Source: an uncultured Clostridium sp. (GTDB taxonomy: Bacteria > Bacillota > Clostridia > TANB77 > CAG-465). Taken from it: 21,545 nt of DNA. The position numbers were made by a program, and so were the translations under genes. A model generated the notes under the pieces. It did not search any database. It was not told where the DNA came from and saw nothing but the letters and a program-made list of their open reading frames with translations. Shown in pieces: positions 8,128-14,501 of the stretch. The stretch spans positions 1-21,545 of the forward strand of contig CAJLBR010000016.1 of the NCBI GenBank assembly GCA_905204915.1, given 5' to 3'. Every line of letters starts with the position of its first letter. Position 1 is the stretch's first letter.

Positions 8128-8682
8128 TTATATTTTCCTTGCTACTCTACACGGATTTCCATAAGCTAATGAATCATTTGGTATATCTTTTGTAACAACA
8201 CTTCCAGCACCAATTGTTACATTATCTCCAATTGTAACTCCCGAAAGTATTACTACGTTACCTCCTATCCAAACGTTATTTCCTATCACTATTTTTTTAG
8301 CAGTTTCTAGCCCTTTATTTCTTAATTCTACATCTAAAGGATGTGATGATGTATATATCCCAACATTTGGTCCTATAAAAACATTATCGCCTATTTCAAC
8401 ATGTCCTGCATCTAAAATGCAAAGGTTATGATTAGAATAGAAATTTTTACCAATTTTTATCTTATATCCATAATCACAGAAAAATGGCTGTTCTATCACA
8501 TAATTTTCTCCAATATTTTTTATTAATTTCTCTATAACCTCTTCTCTCTTTTTTACATCTGAAGGTTCTATATTATTGTATTTAAAGCAAATTCTTTGAG
8601 CATTTACTATTTTTTCTCTTATACTATTATCATTATTAGCATCATAAAGTAAACCTTTTTCTAATTTTTCTTCTTCACTCAT
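8128..8682 (-). CDS. Sugar O-acetyltransferase, maltose/galactoside acetyltransferase family
   Basis: Left-handed beta-helix enzyme that moves acetyl from acetyl-CoA to a sugar hydroxyl. The N-terminal Maa/LacA cap (about 1-60, with KLEKGLLYDANND) is followed by hexapeptide repeats (IGDNVFIGPNVGI, IGNNVWIGGNVVI, IGDNVTIGAGSVV). Catalytic His114 sits in TSSHPLD, as in LacA/Maa. The 184-aa length is typical. AAAGGAGA lies 6 bases before the ATG. It is the first gene of a pair with DUF4186 and reads divergently from the deacetylase gene. The true substrate is unknown; these enzymes are often assigned a detoxifying or unspecified sugar role. Confidence 0.92.
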   Translation of the reverse strand: MSEEEKLEKGLLYDANNDNSIREKIVNAQRICFKYNNIEPSDVKKREEVIEKLIKNIGENYVIEQPFFCDYGYKIKIGKNFYSNHNLCILDAGHVEIGDNVFIGPNVGIYTSSHPLDVELRNKGLETAKKIVIGNNVWIGGNVVILSGVTIGDNVTIGAGSVVTKDIPNDSLAYGNPCRVARKI

Positions 8683-8702
8683 AAAAATTCTCCTTTCTGA
8701 TT

Positions 8703-8732
8703 ATTATACCACTTTATTATATTTTTTTTCAA
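8703..8732 (-). promoter_or_regulatory. Promoter for the acetyltransferase-DUF4186 pair
   Basis: On the minus strand, TTGAAA (8732-8727), 18 bases, then TATAAT (8708-8703), with TGG immediately before it (extended -10). The expected transcription start is only about 14 nt from the ATG. Confidence 0.75.
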
Positions 8733-8781
8733 CAGTAATATTTTTTTTAACAGATTTCATATAATCTATCAGGTGATATTT

Positions 8782-8880
8782 ATGAAACGTAACAAAATTA
8801 ATTCGACTAAATTAAATATATTAAAATCTATAATATATTTATTAATAATATTTTTAATAATATATTTTATTTCTTTATAG
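8782..8880 (+). CDS. 32-aa single-pass membrane peptide upstream of the deacetylase
   Basis: A short open frame encodes MKRNKINSTKLNILKS followed by a hydrophobic stretch of about 16 Ile/Leu/Phe/Tyr residues running to the stop. AGGTG lies 6 bases before its ATG, and it ends 16 bases before the deacetylase start. The basic N-terminus and hydrophobic tail predict a small membrane protein with its N-terminus inside the cell. A TATAAT at 8760-8765 could be the -10 of a shared transcript, though the -35 is weak. It could instead be a leader peptide that only delivers ribosomes to the downstream gene. In sequence this AT-rich, a hydrophobic frame can arise by chance, but the well-placed Shine-Dalgarno argues for translation. 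Confidence 0.6.
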   Translation: MKRNKINSTKLNILKSIIYLLIIFLIIYFISL

Positions 8881-8896
8881 AATATGGAGGATTTTT

Positions 8897-9694
8897 ATGA
8901 GAAATGTTTATTTTAAAAGCCACAAAAGTTTAATTATATATACTTTGTTATTTTGTATTGTACCACTCATATTTTTTATAATTTTATTTAATATTAACTT
9001 TAATAAATCAGATTCAAATGATGAAACTAAAAACAACGAAGAAAATATATATTACTGTGATGATTCGGATAAAAAGGAAACTGAAAGAGAAGAATTTTTA
9101 AAAGAACAATATAAAGAAAAAAAGTTAATAGCTTTAACATTTGATGATGGTCCCGGAAAATACACAGAAACCTTAGTTGATGAATTGAAAAAAAGAGATG
9201 TAAAAGCAACATTTTTCATACTTGGAGAATGTGCCTCAAGCCGACAATCAACCGTAAAATATATAGCAGATAATGGAAATGAAATTGGAATTCATAGCTA
9301 TGTACATAAACTTTTTACAAGAATATCTGATGAAGAAATTGAAAATCAAATAGATAAAACAAGAAATGTAATATATAGTGCTTGTGATACTGATATAAAT
9401 CTAATTAGAGTTCCTTATGGTTCCATAAATTCAAGAATTACAACTGTATTAGAAAATAATCAATTGACAAGTGTTTTATGGGATGTAGACTCTAAAGATT
9501 GGAAGTTTAAAAATACAAACAAAATTTATAACTATACTCTAAAAAGAGTAACTGGAAATGATATTATTTTAATGCATGACATTTATAAAACAAGCGTTGA
9601 ATCTGCAATAAAGTTAGTAGATACATTAAAATCAGAATGCTATACATTTGTAACCGTCAGTGAACTTTTACATATCAGAGAAATTAGTAACTAG
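8897..9694 (+). CDS. Membrane-anchored polysaccharide deacetylase (NodB/CE4)
   Basis: Metal-dependent N-deacetylase of carbohydrate esterase family 4, probably acting on peptidoglycan GlcNAc/MurNAc or another wall glycan outside the membrane. A signal anchor (about residues 12-33) is followed by an acidic low-complexity linker (38-75) and the NodB domain. All five CE4 motifs are present: TFDDGP (81-86, Asp83 base and Asp84 metal), HSYVH (His133, His137), RVPYGS (171-176), DVDSKDW (196-202), and LMHD (His227). It should therefore be active. GGAGG lies 6 bases before the ATG. The gene is preceded by the 32-aa peptide and faces a convergent operon across a shared terminator. Delta-lactam-forming PdaA-type and peptidoglycan GlcNAc deacetylases share these motifs, so the exact substrate is open. 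Confidence 0.92.
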   Translation: MRNVYFKSHKSLIIYTLLFCIVPLIFFIILFNINFNKSDSNDETKNNEENIYYCDDSDKKETEREEFLKEQYKEKKLIALTFDDGPGKYTETLVDELKKRDVKATFFILGECASSRQSTVKYIADNGNEIGIHSYVHKLFTRISDEEIENQIDKTRNVIYSACDTDINLIRVPYGSINSRITTVLENNQLTSVLWDVDSKDWKFKNTNKIYNYTLKRVTGNDIILMHDIYKTSVESAIKLVDTLKSECYTFVTVSELLHIREISN

Positions 9695-9763
9695 TAATAA
9701 AAAAATAGTATACTCCAAAAAATCAATACTACATAATAAATTTATTAATATTTTTATTAGGTG

Positions 9764-9804
9764 AAAAAATAAAACTAACAAAGTTTTTATTCTTCGTTAG
9801 TTTT
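9764..9804. terminator. Shared terminator between convergent deacetylase and LD-carboxypeptidase genes
   Basis: The stem AAAACTAAC/GTTAGTTTT (9771-9779 with 9796-9804) can extend inward after one mismatch. On the minus strand it is followed almost at once by TTTTTT (9769-9764), so it is strong for the LD-carboxypeptidase operon. On the plus strand the T run starts about 5 bases after the stem, so it is weaker for the deacetylase. Confidence 0.75.
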
Positions 9805-9814
9805 ACACATTTTT

Positions 9815-10843
9815 TTATTTTAAGTATTGAATAAGTTTATATTTTCCATCAGCAAATGAGAACCTAGCCATTGCACCATTTACTATTAATAGCTGAGGTG
9901 AAACATGCCCAATATCAACGTCTACTATTATCGGTACATTTAGTGACAAAAGTGATTTTTTCAGTGCATCTTCCATAGTAAAATCTTCACTTGAATCTTT
10001 TGCAAATGTTCTACCAATCAAAAATCCCTTAGCATTTTCAAAATATCCAGCATTTTTCATTTGCAATAGCTTTCTATATAATTCACATGAATTAAGCTCG
10101 TAGTTATCTATATACCAAATCATTCCCTCATCAAAATTACTACAAAAATTTACTGTATTATCAAATTTTGTACCTAATACTTGTGTTATTGTATCAATAC
10201 ATCCTCCTATAAGTCTGCCCGAAATATCTACCTTTGTATCATTTCTTATTACCTTATAAGAAGTTTTTTTATTAAGTTTATATGTATCTGTTGGACTTTC
10301 CTCATCCACAAAACCATCTTGATAACTTTCAAATGAATCTTGAATAAATTCATTATTCTCAAAATTTCCTTTTAAAAAATTAATGTTATCAACTAAAGAC
10401 TTATGATATGGTCTCATTGCAAACTCGCCAAAATTTGAACCATGTAATGTAGCAATGTTATAGTTAGTAGTAAGATAGAAGTTAAGTAAAGAATTATCAG
10501 AATACCCTTGTATCCATTTAGGAGTTAGAGTTTTTAGCTTCTGACTATGTTCATGGATATATGGTAAAATATCACATAAAAATTCTCCACCTCTAGCAGT
10601 AATAATTGCATTTACGTCATTATTTTCTAATAACTGAATAAATTCACTGGCTCTTGTTTTACCACTAGAACTTATTAACTTATCTGATTTATTTCTAACA
10701 TTACTAGTTTCAATTACTCTAAATCCATAATTGTTTAAATTTTCAATAGAATAGTCAATCTTTTCTAGCTTTGCAGAATCAGATGTGGCAGTTACTCCTA
10801 TCAAATTATAATTATTATCCAAGAATTTTGGATATTTTATCAT
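9815..10843 (-). CDS. S66 family LD-carboxypeptidase / MccF-like peptidase
   Basis: Serine peptidase of family S66. Members remove the terminal D-Ala from peptidoglycan tetrapeptides during recycling or hydrolyse microcin C-like compounds. Visible motifs are GVTATS near the N-terminus (16-21), ARGGEF (83-88), the nucleophile motif GYSD (Ser115), GGCID (213-217), and GHVSP with His313 near the C-terminus. In the segment IWYIDNYELN the position that is normally the catalytic Glu (FLE in relatives) seems to be Asp246, with Glu249 three residues later. This alignment is from memory. There is no signal peptide, so the enzyme is likely cytosolic. GGGGG is 8-9 bases before the ATG. It is the last gene of a three-gene operon. 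Confidence 0.88.
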   Translation of the reverse strand: MIKYPKFLDNNYNLIGVTATSDSAKLEKIDYSIENLNNYGFRVIETSNVRNKSDKLISSSGKTRASEFIQLLENNDVNAIITARGGEFLCDILPYIHEHSQKLKTLTPKWIQGYSDNSLLNFYLTTNYNIATLHGSNFGEFAMRPYHKSLVDNINFLKGNFENNEFIQDSFESYQDGFVDEESPTDTYKLNKKTSYKVIRNDTKVDISGRLIGGCIDTITQVLGTKFDNTVNFCSNFDEGMIWYIDNYELNSCELYRKLLQMKNAGYFENAKGFLIGRTFAKDSSEDFTMEDALKKSLLSLNVPIIVDVDIGHVSPQLLIVNGAMARFSFADGKYKLIQYLK

Positions 10844-10858
10844 AAATGTTTCCCCCTT

Positions 10859-11122
10859 CTAAATGTTACTTGCTAGTAATGCAAGTGTAAGCCCAATATA
10901 AATTAATAAAAATAGTGAAAGTCCTATTATTCCTGTTATAAGCCCTGCTTTTGCAAGTTTGCTTCCAGTTTTCTTTGCAGCCTTTGCTCCAAAAACAATT
11001 GCTAAAATTCCAGATGGCATACTAACATACCAAAAGAATGATGTTATAATTGATATAATTCCTAAAACAAAAGCAGCTATATGCATTGAACCTTTTTTTA
11101 AATCTTTTTTCTCTTTTTCCAT
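10859..11122 (-). CDS. DUF4190 family small membrane protein
   Basis: 87-aa protein with a lysine-rich N-terminus and two hydrophobic segments (about 12-45 and 60-84) around a short basic loop, AAKKTGSKLAKAG. The A-x-VLGIIS start of helix 1 and the GLITGIIGL start of helix 2 are typical of DUF4190, whose function is unknown. GGAGG lies about 10 bases before the ATG. The gene sits 17 bases after the beta-propeller gene and 15 bases before the LD-carboxypeptidase gene, so all three are co-transcribed. Confidence 0.82.
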   Translation of the reverse strand: MEKEKKDLKKGSMHIAAFVLGIISIITSFFWYVSMPSGILAIVFGAKAAKKTGSKLAKAGLITGIIGLSLFLLIYIGLTLALLASNI

Positions 11123-11139
11123 ATTATAAATTCCTCCAA

Positions 11140-13116
11140 TTATTTGATTTTTAACTCAGATACTAATTCTAAATTATCTAATTTGTTTACCTTAATTTGA
11201 TTTTCAGATATTGTATACAAATTATCATCTATATACATTCCTCGTAACATTTTAGAATAATTATAATTATATACCTTTGTAGGATTGCTTTCATGAGTTA
11301 TTATACCTTTCAAATTAAAGCCACTTTGCAAATCTATATTATAAACAAAATAACCTTCACCAATATATGATTTATCATAATTTTTATAAGATTTTATCAA
11401 TTTATCGTAAAATTCATCATCTGATACTTTAATTTCAAAATCTTCACTATAATTATTTACTGGTATTGCTACTAAGTTTTTCTCTTTAGAAAATAGAAAT
11501 GCTTTCGGATTTGTTAAAACTGCAGAAGTAGTTCTATTATCACCTATTACAGTACTTCCAATTTGTACTGGATTATTAACATCACTAACATCAAATAAAG
11601 CCATTTTCATACCGGTAATTTTAGCTGTGGTAGAAATAACTCTACCATTAAGATCTTTCCTTACTACTTCTTCTGTTTCCATTCCAACACCAATTAAATG
11701 ATTATCATCATATGGATGTAAATAAGTACTATATCCTGGTATTTTTAATTTTCCAAGTACTACTGGATTTTCTTCGTCACTTAAATCTATTACAAATAAT
11801 GGATCAATTGTTTTATATGTAACAAGATAAACTTTGTCTTGCATAAATCTAGATGAATACATCTTTTCCCCCTTTGCTAGATACTCAGTTTTTCCTATTT
11901 CATTTAATTTGTCATCTAACACTACAACTCTTGTTCCCTTTGAGTCGTATAGGGCTACTCTTAAATGTGAATTTTTTTCATCTAATGAATATTGATCAAC
12001 TATTTTACCTTCTAATTTAGTTTTATTACTATATTTTATCTTACCATCATCACAAATTTCAAATTTGTATATTTTAGTTTTATTTGTTCTTTCATCGTAA
12101 TCATAATCTAAAATACCTATAACACCCTTAACTCCCCATAAATCTTTTATTTGCGGATTAGTGTACATATTATTATCTTCATCTAACAAATATATATTAT
12201 TTTCAGATACATAGGCATTATTTATATCAATTAAATAAGAACTAATTTGAACTGCACTATCTACTGAATCTAAATCCACATATGAAATTAATGTTTGTGT
12301 ATCAGTATCTACATCTTTTAAACGCTTAATATCACTAAGTGAAATATCTTTTGTAACGTTATTTTCTTCATAATAAGTTACTATTTTATTATCTTGTTTT
12401 CTTAATCTTCCAGATGCTATAACATATAATTTATTATCAATACATCTAGATGTATAATAATTTGAATGCATTGTATAAGATTTTAATTTATTTGGATTTT
12501 CTTTAGATGATATATCAAAAACATCTACAACAGTATCTGTATTTTGTGCATAACCTCTATAAAAGTCATATTCTATAGAAGCCATATAACATGATGAAAT
12601 TACTACGAGTTTATTATCATATAAAATTAAATCTTCAGGATTGCATTCAAGACTACTAAAGTCAATTTTTGAAGCAATTTTTATATTTTGTGGATCTCTT
12701 GTATCTGTTATTACCACATTTTGGTCAGATATTGAATAAATATAGTCCCCATCTGTTTTTGTTATATCAGCCTCATCTACATTTTCTACTTGTATGTTAG
12801 TTTTAGAATAATCTTTTTGAGTATTATTAACTTCACTGCTACCACTAACAGCAACATCATACATTAAATCCCCATTATATATATTTTTACTGCAATAACT
12901 AGTAGAATAAAAAAGACTAAAAGGCATACTAATTACTTTAAGGAAAGTATCCTTTGTATTACTAGTCTTTCCATTATAGATTTTTTCTAATTCTTTTTCA
13001 GATTTTATTGATTTTAATTCTGTTTTTTCACCAGAGCAAGCCAAAAATGCAGCAATTATTATTCCAATAACCACTAAAATCAAAATACCTGATGTAATTT
13101 TTGATTTTATTTTCAT
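11140..13116 (-). CDS. Secreted beta-propeller lipoprotein
   Basis: Large 658-aa exported protein of the beta-propeller family distantly related to WD-40 (COG4880-like). The N-terminal signal ends in AAFLAC, so Cys27 is the likely lipidated residue, anchoring it to the outer membrane face. The hallmark segment TNIQVENVDEADITKTDGDY (106-125) marks the first blade. Repeated strands of the type YLVTYK, FVIDLSDEENPVVLGKL and ALFDVSDVNNPVQIGS follow through the rest. The function is unknown; the propeller probably binds a ligand or partner. The longest frame starts with TTG at 13122, but AGGGGGAG is best spaced (about 7 bases) to the ATG at 13114-13116. It is the first gene of the operon with DUF4190 and LD-carboxypeptidase. 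Confidence 0.88.
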   Translation of the reverse strand: MKIKSKITSGILILVVIGIIIAAFLACSGEKTELKSIKSEKELEKIYNGKTSNTKDTFLKVISMPFSLFYSTSYCSKNIYNGDLMYDVAVSGSSEVNNTQKDYSKTNIQVENVDEADITKTDGDYIYSISDQNVVITDTRDPQNIKIASKIDFSSLECNPEDLILYDNKLVVISSCYMASIEYDFYRGYAQNTDTVVDVFDISSKENPNKLKSYTMHSNYYTSRCIDNKLYVIASGRLRKQDNKIVTYYEENNVTKDISLSDIKRLKDVDTDTQTLISYVDLDSVDSAVQISSYLIDINNAYVSENNIYLLDEDNNMYTNPQIKDLWGVKGVIGILDYDYDERTNKTKIYKFEICDDGKIKYSNKTKLEGKIVDQYSLDEKNSHLRVALYDSKGTRVVVLDDKLNEIGKTEYLAKGEKMYSSRFMQDKVYLVTYKTIDPLFVIDLSDEENPVVLGKLKIPGYSTYLHPYDDNHLIGVGMETEEVVRKDLNGRVISTTAKITGMKMALFDVSDVNNPVQIGSTVIGDNRTTSAVLTNPKAFLFSKEKNLVAIPVNNYSEDFEIKVSDDEFYDKLIKSYKNYDKSYIGEGYFVYNIDLQSGFNLKGIITHESNPTKVYNYNYSKMLRGMYIDDNLYTISENQIKVNKLDNLELVSELKIK

Positions 13117-13142
13117 ACACAATCTCCCCCTTATTTTTCTAA

Positions 13143-13172
13143 ATTATATACTAAACACTTAACTAAAGTCAA
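13143..13172 (-). promoter_or_regulatory. Promoter of the beta-propeller/DUF4190/LD-carboxypeptidase operon
   Basis: On the minus strand, TTGACT (13172-13167), 18 bases, then TATAAT (13148-13143). Confidence 0.75.
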
Positions 13173-13219
13173 TTAAATAAAAAAATATAAAAAGATTTAT
13201 GTACTATCGTGACTTTAAC

Positions 13220-13249
13220 AAAAAAATTACCCACAAAATTGTGAGTAAT
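13220..13249 (-). terminator. Intrinsic terminator after the 211-aa unknown gene
   Basis: The minus-strand stem ATTACTCACAA/TTGTGGGTAAT (13249-13239 with 13236-13226, one T-G pair, 2-nt loop, so the innermost pairs open) is followed by six or more Ts (13225-13220). On the plus strand the stem has a C-A mismatch and a shorter T run, so it favours the minus strand. Confidence 0.8.
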
Positions 13250-13260
13250 TTTTATCTAAA

Positions 13261-13304
13261 TCTTAAATGTTTACTTGTGTCGCTTTATGCTCTAACATTT
13301 AAGA
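13261..13304. repeat. 11-bp inverted repeat spanning the stop codon of the 211-aa gene
   Basis: Perfect arms TCTTAAATGTT (13261-13271) and AACATTTAAGA (13294-13304) surround a 22-nt loop. The right arm covers the last codon and TAA of the gene. No T run follows, so it is not itself an intrinsic terminator; the terminator is the next hairpin downstream. It may protect or regulate the mRNA 3' end. Confidence 0.65.
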
Positions 13305-13934
13305 ATAGTTATAAAGTTCCAAAAGTGTGTTGTATATTTTTTCAATACGTACATCATAATTTTTTTGAACATTTTTTTGATAGCTTTCAGTCACATAAGA
13401 ATATTCATTTTCATACATAATTTTTCCAGTTAGCCTCTCAATTGTTTTTGTATAGGCTTCTTCTTTCTCAAGATCTTCATAGTCTCTAAGTTTTTCCATT
13501 TCTTCTATGAGCTTTGAAACCAGTTCATCTTTGTAATCTTTAAGAGATAAAATAATTTCAATCTCATTTTTAAAAGGGTCTATTCCTATGTAACGATAGT
13601 TACTTGGAGTACAAATTGCTACAAGAACATCTTTAAAGAATACTCCCTTTACCTTCAGCTTTTCATAAGATCTTGTATAGCTAGTTTTTTCACATTCAAT
13701 ACATATTCTGAGTTTTTCTTTGCTAGTCCCAAGAACACTTCTTACTTTAGAGTATTCTTTTTTTGTTTCTGCAGTAGTAACATTGCCTGGGAAGCGGATA
13801 CATCTTTCTCCCACTTTTTTATTTGAACAATTTAAATATCCAAAAACTATGCAATTTTCTTCGTTTTCATCTTCAAAACAAAAAACATATATACCTTTTA
13901 TAATAATATCCCGAACTTCAAACAAATCTTTCAT
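13299..13934 (-). CDS. Conserved-looking cytoplasmic protein of unknown function
   Basis: I do not recognise this 211-aa protein. It has no signal peptide or membrane segment. The first half is predicted beta-rich, with several Cys residues (FCFEDENEENCIVFGYLNCS, and later RICIECEKT). The second half, from about residue 128, is strongly charged and helical (LKDYKDELVSKLIEEMEKL onward) and probably forms a coiled coil. The ATG follows GGAGG by 10 bases, and codon use matches its neighbours. It has a strong promoter, a terminator and no partner gene, so it is a single-gene unit next to rpsO. The paired Cys residues might bind metal, but the spacing is not a standard zinc motif. Confidence 0.78.
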   Translation of the reverse strand: MKDLFEVRDIIIKGIYVFCFEDENEENCIVFGYLNCSNKKVGERCIRFPGNVTTAETKKEYSKVRSVLGTSKEKLRICIECEKTSYTRSYEKLKVKGVFFKDVLVAICTPSNYRYIGIDPFKNEIEIILSLKDYKDELVSKLIEEMEKLRDYEDLEKEEAYTKTIERLTGKIMYENEYSYVTESYQKNVQKNYDVRIEKIYNTLLELYNYS

Positions 13935-13993
13935 GACACTTATACCTCCAATTAAATTATTTATTGAATCATTTTAACGTAAATCGTAGTAAC

Positions 13994-14022
13994 ATTTTAT
14001 CAAACAAGTCAAGAAAAGTCAA
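13994..14022 (-). promoter_or_regulatory. Promoter of the 211-aa unknown gene
   Basis: On the minus strand, TTGACT (14022-14017), 17 bases, then TAAAAT (13999-13994) with TGA before it. A second TTGACT lies ten bases inside the spacer, giving a direct repeat TTGACT-N4-TTGACT. The leader is about 50 nt long, longer than for other genes here. Confidence 0.78.
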
Positions 14023-14073
14023 ATTTTATGTGAATTAATGTTTAAAATTTTAGATATTTTTGTGCTAAGGTAT

Positions 14074-14113
14074 AAAAAAAGACTTAAAATACACAAAATG
14101 TATACTTTAAGTC
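14074..14113 (-). terminator. Intrinsic terminator after rpsO
   Basis: The minus-strand stem GACTTAAA/TTTAAGTC (14113-14106 with 14088-14081) is extended inward by ATACA/TGTAT after a 2-nt bulge, and followed by seven Ts (14080-14074). It starts 11 bases after the rpsO stop. Confidence 0.9.
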
Positions 14114-14124
14114 CGAAGAAATTA

Positions 14125-14388
14125 TTATTTTCTAATGTTTAATTTAGCAATAATATCTCTGTATCTTTCGATATCTTTAGATTCTAAGTATTTTAGTAAT
14201 CTTTTTCTCTTACCAACCATGATTAAAAGTCCACGTCTAGAATGTTCATCTTTTTTATGTACTTTTAAGTGTTCAGTTAGCTCATTTATTCTTTCTGTTA
14301 AAAGAGCAATTTGAACTTCTGCAGAACCTGTGTCTTTTTCAGCTCTTGCATAAGTTGTTAAGATTTCTTGTTTTCTTTCTTTTTTCAT
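14125..14388 (-). CDS. rpsO: 30S ribosomal protein S15
   Basis: Primary 16S rRNA-binding protein of the small-subunit platform that also helps form bridge B4. The 87-aa length and the conserved blocks TGSAEVQIALLTERINELTE, HKKDEHSRRGL and VGKRKRLLKYL are diagnostic. GGAGG lies 7-9 bases before the ATG. In many bacteria rpsO is followed by pnp; here a terminator follows instead and the next gene is the 211-aa unknown. S15 commonly represses its own mRNA through a structured leader, and a candidate structure lies just upstream (14415-14450). I see no convincing separate promoter in the 113 bases after the M23 gene. Confidence 0.98.
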   Translation of the reverse strand: MKKERKQEILTTYARAEKDTGSAEVQIALLTERINELTEHLKVHKKDEHSRRGLLIMVGKRKRLLKYLESKDIERYRDIIAKLNIRK

Positions 14389-14414
14389 TTCTTCTCCTCC
14401 TTTTTTCTAACCTG

Positions 14415-14450
14415 CCTCAAACCAAGAGATATTTTGAGGAAAATATTCTC
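14415..14450 (-). promoter_or_regulatory. Candidate S15-responsive leader structure (pseudoknot or alternative hairpin)
   Basis: Minus-strand RNA can form hairpin A, GAGAATATTTT-CCTC-AAAATATCTC (14450-14426, one bulged A). Its CCTC loop is complementary to GAGG (14418-14415) 7 nt downstream, which would make an H-type pseudoknot. The alternative hairpin B, CCTCAAA/TTTGAGG (14439-14433 with 14421-14415), uses the same bases and excludes A. The structure ends about 15 bases before the Shine-Dalgarno. In E. coli, S15 represses rpsO by binding a pseudoknot that competes with hairpins; the same role here is inference. Confidence 0.45.
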
Positions 14451-14472
14451 TGAGTAAGAGGTGAATATAATA

Positions 14473-14492
14473 AATTACAAATATATGTAATT
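14473..14492 (-). other. Weak hairpin between M23 copy 1 and rpsO
   Basis: AATTACA/TGTAATT form a 7-bp AT-rich stem with a 6-nt loop just after the M23 stop codon. No T run follows, so it is at best a leaky terminator. Confidence 0.35.
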
Positions 14493-14501
14493 ATTACCAA
14501 A

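Noticed and set aside
9694..9770. Small stem TAGTAT/ATACTA after the deacetylase as its terminator
   Set aside because: Only 6 bp with a 14-nt loop and no T run; the stronger hairpin at 9771-9804 is more convincing.
13117..13122. TTG start for the beta-propeller lipoprotein
   Set aside because: Only 2 residues longer and too close to the AGGGGGAG; the ATG gives normal spacing and a normal signal peptide.
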